From positions 248,001 through 312,000 of the forward strand of contig NZ_JAAQPI010000001.1 of the NCBI RefSeq assembly GCF_011683955.1: 64,000 nucleotides of DNA, written 5' to 3'. A program made the position numbers and the translations under genes. This DNA is from Pseudomaricurvus alkylphenolicus (GTDB lineage Bacteria; Pseudomonadota; Gammaproteobacteria; Pseudomonadales; Cellvibrionaceae). Under the pieces are notes generated by a model, which searched no databases, was not told the origin of the DNA, and was given only the letters and a program-made list of their open reading frames with translations. Every line of letters starts with the position of its first letter. Positions within the stretch are counted from its first letter, which is position 1. Below, one piece after another: positions 53,258-62,058 of the stretch.

Positions 53258-54820
53258 TCAATTGACAGCAGATGTTTTATCCTGCCAATAGGGTTCTCTC
53301 AGTTCCCGCTTCAAGACTTTTCCTGCCCCGGAAAGTGGAAAGGCTTCCTCTCGAAACGAAACGCTGCGGGGCTGTTTATAGTTGGCGATCTTACCTTTGG
53401 TGTGCGAAAAGATGCTGTCTTCCGTCAGGTTGGCATCGCGTTTGGGAATCACAATCGCATGCACCGCTTCGCCCCATTTATCCGACGGAATACCAATAAC
53501 CGCTACCGCTTCGACATCGGGGTGCGTAGAAATGGCGTTTTCCACCTCCGCCGAAAAAACGTTTTCACCACCGGAAACAATCATGTCTTTGACGCGATCA
53601 ACGATAAAGATAAAACCATCTTCATCACGGTAAGCGCCATCGCCGGTTTTCACCCAGCCATTGATCAGCGTTTGCTCGGTCTGTTTTGGCAGATTCCAGT
53701 AGCCCGACATTGCCCCGGGAGAGCGGGCGTAGATTTCTCCCACTTCTCCATTAGCAAGGTCGTGGCCATTTTCGTCACAAATCCTGACCTCCACCCCTGG
53801 TACCGCTACTCCGGCGGAGCGGAGCTTTCCTCCCTGTTTAAATCCTTCCCGGTGATCCTCTGCATTAAGATTGGTGATCACGGGGCCCATTTCGGTTTGA
53901 CCATAACCCTGAATGATATTGAGGTTTGGAAAATACTCCAGCAGCTGACTCAACAACCCTTCTGGCATGGGTGATGCGCCATAGATACAGGTGTGCAAGG
54001 ATTTAAGCTTTTCGGGGTCAAATTGTGGATGAGACAGCACCATTCCCCACATGGTGGGAACCAGGATGGTATGGGTCACAGAATATTGTTCGACCATGTC
54101 CATTGCGCGCTGGGGATCGAATGTTGGCAGAAACACGTGCGTCATACCACTGCTCATGGTTGCACCCGAATAAGCGCCGTCCGCCAGGTGAAACATGGGT
54201 GCCGCATGCAGATAGGCGCCGCCGCGATTGTAGTTGACATTGACACTGTTAACGACGTTGTTGTACCAGATGGCCTGGTGAGACAACATTACGCCTTTGG
54301 GAAAACCGGTGGTGCCGCCGGTATAATAGATTCCAGCCAGATCGTCTCCACTGCGCTCGGCATCATCACAGGGTTGGTAGCCTCTGATCAATGCTTCGTA
54401 GTCCAGCATCCCCGCCGGAACCTCACCGTCATCACAGAAGATGACGCTTTTGACCCCATTGGCCTCTTTCTGAATATCGTCCAACTGAAGTGAAAAAGCC
54501 CGGTCAACCAACAGGATCTTCGCACCTGAGTCATTAAGCGCATAAGCGTTTTCTGTCGCGGACCAGCGGGTATTAAGAGGTACGACCAGGCCGCCGCTCC
54601 ACCAGACGGCATAGTAGTACTCCAGATATCGATCGGAATTTAGCGACAGCATGGCAACACGGTCACCCTGGTTGACACCCAGATCGCGAAGCCCTTTTGC
54701 CAACCTGGATACCCGGTCCTGCATCTCGGACCAGGTATGTTGTCGCTCTCCCATTATTGTCGCCAATTTGTTGGGCTTGGCCATTGCCACCGTTTTTAAA
54801 GGTTGTGTCAGGTTATACAT
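53258..54820 (-). CDS. AMP-forming acyl-CoA ligase of type A module 4
   Basis: 520 residues, same length as the ligase at 7033-8595. P-loop YTGGTTGFPKG at 166-176, GYGQTEMGP, KTGDGAYRDE and A10 lysine K501 in SGAGKVLKREL. The closing VSFREEAFPLSG and start MYNLTQPLKTVAMAKPN also match. ATG after AGGTGAGAG. It lies 27 bp after the carboxylesterase gene. The ligase is a core member of type A modules and probably activates the acid freed by the esterases. Confidence 0.85.
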   Translation of the reverse strand: MYNLTQPLKTVAMAKPNKLATIMGERQHTWSEMQDRVSRLAKGLRDLGVNQGDRVAMLSLNSDRYLEYYYAVWWSGGLVVPLNTRWSATENAYALNDSGAKILLVDRAFSLQLDDIQKEANGVKSVIFCDDGEVPAGMLDYEALIRGYQPCDDAERSGDDLAGIYYTGGTTGFPKGVMLSHQAIWYNNVVNSVNVNYNRGGAYLHAAPMFHLADGAYSGATMSSGMTHVFLPTFDPQRAMDMVEQYSVTHTILVPTMWGMVLSHPQFDPEKLKSLHTCIYGASPMPEGLLSQLLEYFPNLNIIQGYGQTEMGPVITNLNAEDHREGFKQGGKLRSAGVAVPGVEVRICDENGHDLANGEVGEIYARSPGAMSGYWNLPKQTEQTLINGWVKTGDGAYRDEDGFIFIVDRVKDMIVSGGENVFSAEVENAISTHPDVEAVAVIGIPSDKWGEAVHAIVIPKRDANLTEDSIFSHTKGKIANYKQPRSVSFREEAFPLSGAGKVLKRELREPYWQDKTSAVN

Positions 54821-54847
54821 CTCTCACCTTGTTTTTTCTCTCTGAGG

Positions 54848-56395
54848 TTACATCAGAACGCTGTGTTTCCAGATATCAATGACTTCCCGCTCCATGGGCC
54901 AGGGTTTCACCTCGAATGTGGTATTAAACAGCATCACCTCACCACGTTGATTGTTGTATCTTGGCCATGTGGGGCAGCTTGTATTGTTCGGATCTCCCGT
55001 TTTGATAAAAGCTACCCAGTAGTTGTGAATCGTTGTGGAGACATCGTAGGGTTTGCAGTCACCAATCAGGCTGTCGGCCTGCCAGTTATCCATACGATTA
55101 AATGTAAACGGAACCTCCAGAAAATGATGCGCACCCAGGCGCCCCTCCATCTGGGGAGTTTCCCAGTCGAACCGATACATCCAAACATTGTCGCTGTTTG
55201 CAGCCTGGTACTCGGTAAAGATATGAGTGATGGCGGAGAACATCTTGTCCGATTCAATGCGAATGCAAAATTCAAAGTCACTAATACCCTGATGATTCGA
55301 CTGATACCGATGCAGGAGAGACTCCGACTCCTCCCCCAGAGCAGCCTGCAGCGAAAGTCTGGCCACCTCGGGGTTAAAAAACGCCGTTGAGGTATCCACC
55401 ATAAACAGACTGCTCTCGTCCTTGGTATAGCCAATCAAGACATCAATGTCTTTGCAGAAACCCTGCTGGACTGCGGTGTTGGGTGAGACGGGCAAGGAGT
55501 CCGTGCCATGCACTGGCAAGAAGGCCATATATCCAACAGCGCACTTGACCCCGAACTTCTCGAGTTTTCCATCCCCCGCCGGATCCAGCAGCTCCTCCGA
55601 GAGTTCGGTCTGAGTCTGAAGAATATCCTCTATCTGTAACTTGCAGAGAGCTTCGGTATCACCGCGCTCAATGCCCAGTCGTTCCATCATCAAGGACGTA
55701 ATGTTGTTGGCTTCATCTCTGGAAAGAGAATTTGGCAGAGCCTGACTCTGAAGGATGGCCCGCTTGAAGAGACCTTTCGCCTCCGGCATGGCCAACAGCG
55801 TGGCCACCGCCATTCCCCCGGCGGACTCACCACCAATGGTGACGTTATCCGGGTCGCCCCCGAAGGCTCTAATATTGTCTCGCACCCATTGCAGTGCGGC
55901 AATTTGATCCCTCTGGCCCAGATTGTCCGAACCATTCAAAGACGGAAAATAGTCTGCCAGATGCATATAGCCCAACGCGCCCAGCCGATAATTGATGGTC
56001 ACCGTCACTATGCCATCTCTCGCAAACGAGGAGCCGTCGTATACCTCGTCGGAGTTGCAGCCCATAAAGAAACCGCCACCATGAATCCACACATACACCG
56101 GCAAATTCCTGGCCTCTGTATCCGGTGTGTAGATATTGAGATTCAGGCAGTCGTCCCCTGCAGGGTATTTGGGAGAACACAGGTCACCAAAATAGCCGTG
56201 GGCTTTGACCTGCGGCACAGTCGCGCCATAGCTGTCAGCGACGAACTCCCCCTCCCAAGGTTCTGGCAAAACCGGAGGCTTAAACAAATTCCCACCAAAC
56301 GGCGGTTGGGCATAGGGTATTCCCCGAAAAACCGCGACACCGTTTTCCTCGACACCGGCAATCCTGCCATTGGCTGTCTTTACCACAGACTGCAT
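54848..56395 (-). CDS. Type B carboxylesterase
   Basis: 515 residues, usual family length. The oxyanion-hole loop is VWIHGGGFFMG near 103, the disulfide-type motif DDCLNLNIYTP near 81, the nucleophile S191 in GGESAGGMA, an acid in YTKDESSLF near 320 and a His in GAHHFLEVPF near 425. No signal peptide is evident, so cleavage is likely cytoplasmic. It follows the TonB receptor by 58 bp. The family cuts a broad range of carboxylic esters; the substrate is unknown. Confidence 0.87.
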   Translation of the reverse strand: MQSVVKTANGRIAGVEENGVAVFRGIPYAQPPFGGNLFKPPVLPEPWEGEFVADSYGATVPQVKAHGYFGDLCSPKYPAGDDCLNLNIYTPDTEARNLPVYVWIHGGGFFMGCNSDEVYDGSSFARDGIVTVTINYRLGALGYMHLADYFPSLNGSDNLGQRDQIAALQWVRDNIRAFGGDPDNVTIGGESAGGMAVATLLAMPEAKGLFKRAILQSQALPNSLSRDEANNITSLMMERLGIERGDTEALCKLQIEDILQTQTELSEELLDPAGDGKLEKFGVKCAVGYMAFLPVHGTDSLPVSPNTAVQQGFCKDIDVLIGYTKDESSLFMVDTSTAFFNPEVARLSLQAALGEESESLLHRYQSNHQGISDFEFCIRIESDKMFSAITHIFTEYQAANSDNVWMYRFDWETPQMEGRLGAHHFLEVPFTFNRMDNWQADSLIGDCKPYDVSTTIHNYWVAFIKTGDPNNTSCPTWPRYNNQRGEVMLFNTTFEVKPWPMEREVIDIWKHSVLM

Positions 56396-56453
56396 GTTTT
56401 ACTCCACTACGATGATTGGGACCGGGACAGGGGGCCGAACACCCCTGCGTCCC

Positions 56454-58631
56454 TCAAAAGTTGTAGTTTACTTCGACGCCGACCGTGCGAGGTTTAAGCC
56501 TCACTGCCGGAACACCATAACCATCGAAGACGGCCAACTGGGACAAGGCACCATCTTCATTGGAGAGATTCTCGACGGTCAGGAAAACACCCGTCTGATC
56601 ATTCAACTCTATACCGATCCTGGCGTTGATAACGGTGGTCGCATCAGACGTAAAGGATGAAAACAGGGCATAGTCGGTGCGTTCATCGGTATAAACGGCA
56701 TTGAGAAAGGCTGAAGCCATCATATCTCCCAGCTGCCAGCGGTACGCGGCTGACGCTGAGAGAGTCGCTTCCGGTGCCATACTCACCTGATCCCCTTTCT
56801 GAGTGCCCGTACCCGCGCCGTCGTCCTGATACTCGGTTTCATTGATATTGCCCGACATGGAAAGGATCAGCCCCTCGATGCCACGATAGACCAGACCCAA
56901 CTCAAAGCCGGTGCCCTCCGCAGAGGCAGCATTCTCACCGTAGGTACCCGGAGCGCCCTGGGCATCGATAAAGGTGACGAAGGTCTGAATGTCATCCCAT
57001 TCGAGGTAATAGGCAACCGCCTCCAGTGACAGGTCACCTTCCAAAAAGCTGACCTTGGCCCCCAACTCGTAGCTGGTCACCAGCTCCTCATCGGCGACTT
57101 CCGGCACCACAACACCCACACCGGCACCCGACACAATGCTGTAACCCAGATTCATATAACCACTGCGGAACCCTTGCGCCACGTTAAGATAATAAAGAGA
57201 GTCTTCATCGGGCGTCCAGGCCAGATTCAGTCGTCCCGTGGGCTTTTCAAAGGTATCCTTGCGTGGATTAGCAATACCAAATAACCCCAGGAATGGTGCC
57301 GAAGGCCCCTCATCCCTCGCTTCTCGCTCGTCCTCAAAGTAACGGGCACCAAGCGTCATTGTCCAGGTGTTCGCCAGTTGATAATGCAGCTCGCCATACA
57401 ACGCCCACTGCTGTGATGACGAGGTGCCATTGGTGAACTCAGTCATTGAAATGGTGGGTACGCCCTGAAAAACGAATCCGGCATCAGAGGCGGCTGTGGT
57501 TTCCATGTCCTGGTACATCAAACCTGCCGTCCAGTTTAATCGTCCTTCCAGACTGGTGCTAACGCGAAATTCCTGGGAAAAGCTTTCGGATGTGTTTTGC
57601 AGAACGAATGGTGTCCCCAGCGAGTCATACCCCTGTACAGAATCCCCCTCAAGATAGGAGGTAGTGCTGACGAATACGAAGTTGTCGGACACATATTCGA
57701 CACTGACACCATAGAGATCAGACTCGTTTTCCGTCGAAGAAAAGGCTGCCTCTGCAGGGCGTACGCTACCCGACGGCATAAAGGTAACAGGATCGAGTTC
57801 AAAAAAAACGGCGCTGTAATTCAATTCTTCGTCCGCAAAGGGCGCCGGCTGGCTGTTTTCTGTGTGCCAGACAGACGCCTTGATGGACAGCTTTTCCGTT
57901 GGCGTGTAGAGCAGTTTCGCTCGATAGGAGGAATCCTCCATATCATTGAAGTTATCGATACCCTCAAGCGGGCGGTCGATATAACCCGCCTGCTCAATCT
58001 GGGAGCCGACCACCCTGAGCGCCAGAGTATCTTCCAGCAGCGGTATATTTACCGCGCCCTGCACCTTCCAGTTGTTGCCACCGCTTTCGGTAAAGGAGGT
58101 AGCGACAGTGGTTTTCCCGGAAAACTCATTTAGATAAGGATCCTGGGTGATGATACGAACCGTACCACCGGAAGATCCGGAGCCGTAGAGGGTTCCCTGG
58201 GGACCGCGCAATACCTCAACACGGTTTAAGTCGTAGGGATTGAGTTCCGGGGAAACGTTCTGCCCCACCCGCGTAAAGGGCATATCGTCCAAGTAATAGC
58301 CCACCGGAGAATCGCCAATGGTGGATGAGATGCCTCTGATCTGGACAGATTCCCCCTGCCCGCCCACCTTCGAAGAACTGACACCGGGATTGACTGAAAT
58401 AGCTTCGAACAGTGAGGTGTAGCCACGCGCTTCCAGCTCCGCGCCGCCTACGGCCGATATGGCAAGCGGGGTATCTGCGACCGAAGCCCCTTCTGACCGT
58501 TTCTCTGCCGTGACTATAATTTCCTCAAGCATCCAGTCATTGTCGTTGGCCCAAAGCGTGCTCGTGGCTGTGCTTATGGCCATGAATAGCAGACCCTGTT
58601 TGAGTCGGCTGCTTGTCTGAGTTGTCAACAT
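56454..58631 (-). CDS. TonB-dependent outer-membrane receptor, type A (module 4)
   Basis: 725 residues. ATG at 58631 after CTGGAGAG. Signal peptide ~1-28, mature LEEIIVTAEKRSEGASVADT. Plug motifs IQIRGISSTIGDSPVGYY (residues ~105-122), DDMPFT and VEVLRGPQGTLYGSGSSGG; the barrel ends VEVNYNF. It is highly similar to the receptor at 8796 along the whole length, including SLYYLNVAQGFRSGYMNLG and VTSYELGAKVSFLEGDLSLE. It heads an operon of seven genes down to 50354. Its promoter candidate is at 58723-58790. Confidence 0.9.
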   Translation of the reverse strand: MLTTQTSSRLKQGLLFMAISTATSTLWANDNDWMLEEIIVTAEKRSEGASVADTPLAISAVGGAELEARGYTSLFEAISVNPGVSSSKVGGQGESVQIRGISSTIGDSPVGYYLDDMPFTRVGQNVSPELNPYDLNRVEVLRGPQGTLYGSGSSGGTVRIITQDPYLNEFSGKTTVATSFTESGGNNWKVQGAVNIPLLEDTLALRVVGSQIEQAGYIDRPLEGIDNFNDMEDSSYRAKLLYTPTEKLSIKASVWHTENSQPAPFADEELNYSAVFFELDPVTFMPSGSVRPAEAAFSSTENESDLYGVSVEYVSDNFVFVSTTSYLEGDSVQGYDSLGTPFVLQNTSESFSQEFRVSTSLEGRLNWTAGLMYQDMETTAASDAGFVFQGVPTISMTEFTNGTSSSQQWALYGELHYQLANTWTMTLGARYFEDEREARDEGPSAPFLGLFGIANPRKDTFEKPTGRLNLAWTPDEDSLYYLNVAQGFRSGYMNLGYSIVSGAGVGVVVPEVADEELVTSYELGAKVSFLEGDLSLEAVAYYLEWDDIQTFVTFIDAQGAPGTYGENAASAEGTGFELGLVYRGIEGLILSMSGNINETEYQDDGAGTGTQKGDQVSMAPEATLSASAAYRWQLGDMMASAFLNAVYTDERTDYALFSSFTSDATTVINARIGIELNDQTGVFLTVENLSNEDGALSQLAVFDGYGVPAVRLKPRTVGVEVNYNF

Positions 58632-58722
58632 TTGTCTCTCCAGTCCTCTTATTTTAGTGCATACAACCTGAACAGCTCACTGAGAGTTGTGCTCTCTGTG
58701 CTTGTTGAGTCAAGGAAGCTTA

Positions 58723-58790
58723 ATTGTATCGAGAGCGTTTGTCGGTGATGTACACTAGCAGCCATAAAGTCTTTGAAAACGGCCGTCATT
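58723..58790 (-). promoter_or_regulatory. Type A promoter/operator upstream of TonB receptor 4
   Basis: ATTGTA (58723-58728; minus-strand -10 TACAAT) lies 40 bp from CATAAA (58763-58768), with GATGTACAC between and a weaker TCTTTGAAAAC beyond. The order and spacing are those of the sites at 11065 and 14983; CGAGAG after the -10 is shared with the 14983 site. The -10 is ~92 bp from the receptor ATG. The remaining part of the 316-bp gap (58632-58947) holds no other feature I can support. Confidence 0.58.
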
Positions 58791-58947
58791 GACCGCTGCG
58801 GTAGGTTTCAGGTAATTTGACACGCGTGGGTAAACAGGGACTACCTGGATTATTACTGTTCGAGCTAATAGCACTCGCTGTATATAGGCTTTTGTTATGT
58901 TTTGTACCACGGATGTCTTTCTGAAGTCACATTAGAGCCGGATAACC

Positions 58948-60003
58948 ATGAGTCTCAGCACCAGTCTCTATCAAGCGACACCACTAGAGCTCTTCCATGG
59001 CAAGCCCCTTGTTGCGGGAACATTGCTGGATAGCGCCAACACCGGGTCGACGATTATTGAAAACAGTTCCCCCTGTTGCCAGATCAGCTGTGGTGGCAAT
59101 CTGGTCAAGATAAGCCCAACGCCGGAAAACCAGGACAACTACATTGAGTCATTTCGCTTGTCACCCTACGCGTCTTGTTCCATCGTCAGACTTTCCGTTG
59201 ATTCCGGTTTCGAGATGAACTTTGATGGCAATGATCTGATGGGGTTTTCTATTGGCCTAAGCGGACGAGGTGAATTCCCGTCGATCGGTCCCATCGCCGT
59301 TGAAGAGGGTAACCCATTCGTCTCACTGTTCTTCGCACCATCAAACTCCCAGGTGTCCATTGCCCCGGATCAGGACCGTGACAATCAATCCGTTAACTTT
59401 TTGTTTAAGAAGGCACTAATCGAACAGGCTCTTGGGATGAGCAAACAGGAACTGCCCGAACAGCTGATGGAATTTTGGTCGAACGCCAACAACAACTATC
59501 AGCTGCAATCACTTAACCTTCCTTACCACGCAGTCGAACTCGCCGGACAAATGTTGAACAGCCCCGAACACAATAACCTGCGCTACCTGCGGTTATTGTC
59601 CCTGGCTAATACCATGATGTTTGAATTTATGCAGTCTTTTTCCCAGATTGAGACCGGTGCCATCAACAAAGACAACAAACTGTTGGCGAGGGCGAAGACA
59701 CTGCTGGAACAGAATCTGGCGGGCCATTACTCTCTTAATGAGCTCGCCAGGGATGTGGGGCTGTGCAGGAGCAAACTGACTGCTGGCTTTAAAGATCAAT
59801 ACGGTACAACTGTTGCGGACTACCACCGAGACCTTCGTCTCAACGAGGCCCATCGGCTGATCACACAAACCGACAAATCGGTAGCCCTGATCGCCGAGGA
59901 GACCGGTTTTTCCAGTTCAAACCACTTCGCCACCGCATTTAAGAGGCGGTTTAAGCGAACCCCAAGCGAAATCAGAAAAATGAAGTCCGGATCAGTTCTC
60001 TGA
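58948..60003 (+). CDS. AraC/PchR-like transcriptional regulator, type A (module 4)
   Basis: 351 residues, aligning without gaps of note to the regulator at 15203 (YQ-TPLE-FHG start, SFDGNDLMGF-like centre, KALIEQALGM). The HTH has YSLNELARDVGLCRSKL and ALIAEETGFSSSNHFATAFK, ending FKRTPSEIRK. It is expected to bind the 58723 site. The last 12 bp overlap the end of the convergent esterase gene. Confidence 0.86.
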   Translation: MSLSTSLYQATPLELFHGKPLVAGTLLDSANTGSTIIENSSPCCQISCGGNLVKISPTPENQDNYIESFRLSPYASCSIVRLSVDSGFEMNFDGNDLMGFSIGLSGRGEFPSIGPIAVEEGNPFVSLFFAPSNSQVSIAPDQDRDNQSVNFLFKKALIEQALGMSKQELPEQLMEFWSNANNNYQLQSLNLPYHAVELAGQMLNSPEHNNLRYLRLLSLANTMMFEFMQSFSQIETGAINKDNKLLARAKTLLEQNLAGHYSLNELARDVGLCRSKLTAGFKDQYGTTVADYHRDLRLNEAHRLITQTDKSVALIAEETGFSSSNHFATAFKRRFKRTPSEIRKMKSGSVL

Positions 60004-60888
60004 ATACAGGAAACGGATGGCCTGCATCAATGCGGCTGGAACGACAGAAGCATGGGTCTGACCTGGATGAACGTCACATTTGGCCGAAAGATTCTTGCCC
60101 GGCGTTGTTTTGATGTGAGTAGTTATTTTAGTGTAATTGCGGCCCATAGTGCCATAGAAACTGTGGCTCAGCTCTCCTTCCCCTAAGGAGATATAGACCC
60201 GCTGCCCGTCGAAGTCGGTATCCAACAACAATCCGGGCAATTCTTCGACCAGTTTGCAGTCCTCCTGCAACAGACCAGGACTGCCGATCCAGTACTTATC
60301 AAATAAAGGGCTTTGCTTGAGAAAAGCATAGTAGGTAAAAAGACCGCCGAAGGAGTCACCCAGTATACTCGCTTTATTGTCATCCACTCGGTAGTTCTGG
60401 CGAATCACAGGATCGAGAGTGTGCTCAATAAATTTCAGAAAATTGTCGGCGCCGCCAGGCTCTACTTTTACGATTTCCAGATGTTTAAAGGATTCAGATT
60501 CCAGCTTGCTATCGAAATATTGAAAGAAGCTGTCCGGGACAGACCCTTTGGGTGTATAGTCCCGGTTTCGCAAGAAGCCGCATTGCGCAGCCTTTACATA
60601 ACCGATGCTGACAACAATCAGTTCCGGTATCCCGGGTTCGATCATATCCATTTGCAGCAGGCGAATGGTGTCGTTATACATACCGAAGAACAAATTGCCA
60701 TCCAGTGCATACACAACGGGGTAATGTCGGTCCCCCGTTGCATAGGAGCCTGGCAGCCCAACCTGGATCAGATACTCTTCTCCTATTTTTTCAGAGTGCA
60801 GCTCGAACTGCTCCGCGTTTGAGAATACCGCTGGTAACGGGTTGATCTCCAGATGCTTCTTAGGTTGCGTTTTTTCGCGGGAACTCAT
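59992..60888 (-). CDS. Putative esterase, PF00756 type (IroE/Fes/esterase-D-like)
   Basis: 298 residues with an alpha/beta hydrolase fold. The opening strand VYALDGNLFFGMYNDTIRLL is typical of the PF00756 esterases, the nucleophile is S179 in LGDSFGGLF, and the His is in HPGQTHASVVP near 275. Enzymes of this type include siderophore esterases. Here iron transport is less likely than catabolism, but a siderophore-like ligand cannot be excluded. No signal peptide is evident. It ends in the AraC gene by a 12-bp tail-to-tail overlap. Confidence 0.82.
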   Translation of the reverse strand: MSSREKTQPKKHLEINPLPAVFSNAEQFELHSEKIGEEYLIQVGLPGSYATGDRHYPVVYALDGNLFFGMYNDTIRLLQMDMIEPGIPELIVVSIGYVKAAQCGFLRNRDYTPKGSVPDSFFQYFDSKLESESFKHLEIVKVEPGGADNFLKFIEHTLDPVIRQNYRVDDNKASILGDSFGGLFTYYAFLKQSPLFDKYWIGSPGLLQEDCKLVEELPGLLLDTDFDGQRVYISLGEGELSHSFYGTMGRNYTKITTHIKTTPGKNLSAKCDVHPGQTHASVVPAALMQAIRFLYSEN

Positions 60889-60993
60889 AACTTATCCTGA
60901 TTTTGTGCAGAAACTCTAGCCTTATTTCTACCTTCGGTAGATTGACCGTGTTTCCTGATTTTAGCTAAGTTATGGGAAAACAGGTTAAGATAC

Positions 60994-61018
60994 GGCCAGA
61001 AATTGTATGTTTCTGGCC
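60994..61018. terminator. Perfect 9-bp hairpin GGCCAGAAA/TTTCTGGCC
   Basis: The arms (60994-61002 and 61010-61018) are exact complements with a 7-base loop. It lies downstream of the minus-strand hydrolases and of the Crp-like remnant, and upstream of the PF00756 esterase gene. There is no strong T-run, so it may be a weak terminator or an mRNA-stabilising loop. Confidence 0.4.
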
Positions 61019-61034
61019 ACGATTGCATTGCCCG

Positions 61035-61154
61035 TTACTGCACGGCCATCTCCAAGATCTCACGGCTTTGATCAAGGGTAATGGTTTGCTTCTCGCCCAG
61101 TTTTACCAAGCTGTGGGCTTCAAGTTGGCCGAGTATCTTCAAGAATATGTGCAA
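61035..61154 (-). pseudogene. Possible remnant of a Crp/Fnr-type regulator (C-terminal wing)
   Basis: Directly after the TGA of the alpha/beta hydrolase, the same frame continues for 39 codons to a TAA at 61035: KILGQLEAHSLVKLGEKQT then ITLDQSREILEMAVQ. This pattern (helix, LE..GLV, G-x-x-x-I-x-x-LD, then a final helix) resembles the end of the Crp/Fnr winged helix. No sensor domain or recognition helix is left. Evidence is pattern similarity only. Confidence 0.35.
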
Positions 61155-62039
61155 TCACCAGCTGTATTCTTCCAGGTAACTTAGTGCACTTGACAAGAAT
61201 ATTTTGACACCTTCGGACGTTTCCGATACACCTTTATGGTCGAAGCCTTTATGTTCTACAACGGTCCAGCCAAGCTCTTCCAATTCCTTTTGGCGCCTGC
61301 GAATAGTCGGTGCTATTTCTGTTGCAAGGTCCATTTCTGGAACACCCAAGTCCTCAGATCCATAGAAAAGGTATTTAATCTTCTGTTTCAGCTTTGGGGT
61401 TTCTACTTCATCATTAAATTGACTGTTTATAATGGAATAATAGTACTCTTTGGTACTCTCAAACATAGAAAGCTGTTCGCTAAGAACTCTGTATTTTTCC
61501 TTATTCATGAACAGCTTAACCATCTTTATTTTCAGGGTTATTCTCAATAGCATTAATAATCTATTGGTCTTTTTGTTGGTTAACCCGTTTATCATGTCAA
61601 CAAAGCCACCTTCCAGCGGAGCCCACCCTCCAATGACCAAGCCAGCGCAACGGCTTGTTCGATAAGCCGCTTTCAACGAATAGCCTGCACTCAATGAGAA
61701 CCCCAACAAAACAAACTTATCGACGCCGGCTCCGTCCGCTATTGCAACCAAGTCAGAAGCGACTTTATCTGGAGTAAATGACCCAACATCAGTCTTTCCG
61801 TATCCTCTCGGAAAATCAATGCAAACGACTTTGTAGCGGTCGACGAACGCATCAATGACTATCTTGTTGGAACTTAACCCTGCTTCATATTCTGCTTTAT
61901 TTTCATATGCCCCTGTTGAGAGCATTATTGCTTTTAAGGAATCTATCCATGGATAACCAATGAAAATCGCTGGTCCATCTTGCTTGCCTTTAACTTCATA
62001 ATACAGGCGGCAGCCGTCTGAAGCTGTCACGTATGGCAT
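61155..62039 (-). CDS. Alpha/beta hydrolase with GxSxS nucleophile elbow
   Basis: 294 residues from the ATG at 62039 (box CAGGAGA); the frame is open to 62102 but that part overlaps the CocE-like gene. Elbow GFSLS with S115 (LLGFSLSAGY), acid in FYGSEDLGVPE near 236, and His in GFDHKGVSE near 272. The N-terminus MPYVTASDGCRLYYEVKGK matches the paralogue at 12440. It lies 19 bp after the CocE-like stop, in the same operon. Reaction unknown. Confidence 0.79.
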   Translation of the reverse strand: MPYVTASDGCRLYYEVKGKQDGPAIFIGYPWIDSLKAIMLSTGAYENKAEYEAGLSSNKIVIDAFVDRYKVVCIDFPRGYGKTDVGSFTPDKVASDLVAIADGAGVDKFVLLGFSLSAGYSLKAAYRTSRCAGLVIGGWAPLEGGFVDMINGLTNKKTNRLLMLLRITLKIKMVKLFMNKEKYRVLSEQLSMFESTKEYYYSIINSQFNDEVETPKLKQKIKYLFYGSEDLGVPEMDLATEIAPTIRRRQKELEELGWTVVEHKGFDHKGVSETSEGVKIFLSSALSYLEEYSW

Positions 62040-62058
62040 ATGGCTTGTCTCCTGTATC

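Noticed and set aside
60972-61184. 70-codon + strand frame after the esterase
   Set aside because: It is opposite the Crp-like remnant and the end of the alpha/beta hydrolase, includes the 9-bp hairpin, and has no ribosome site.
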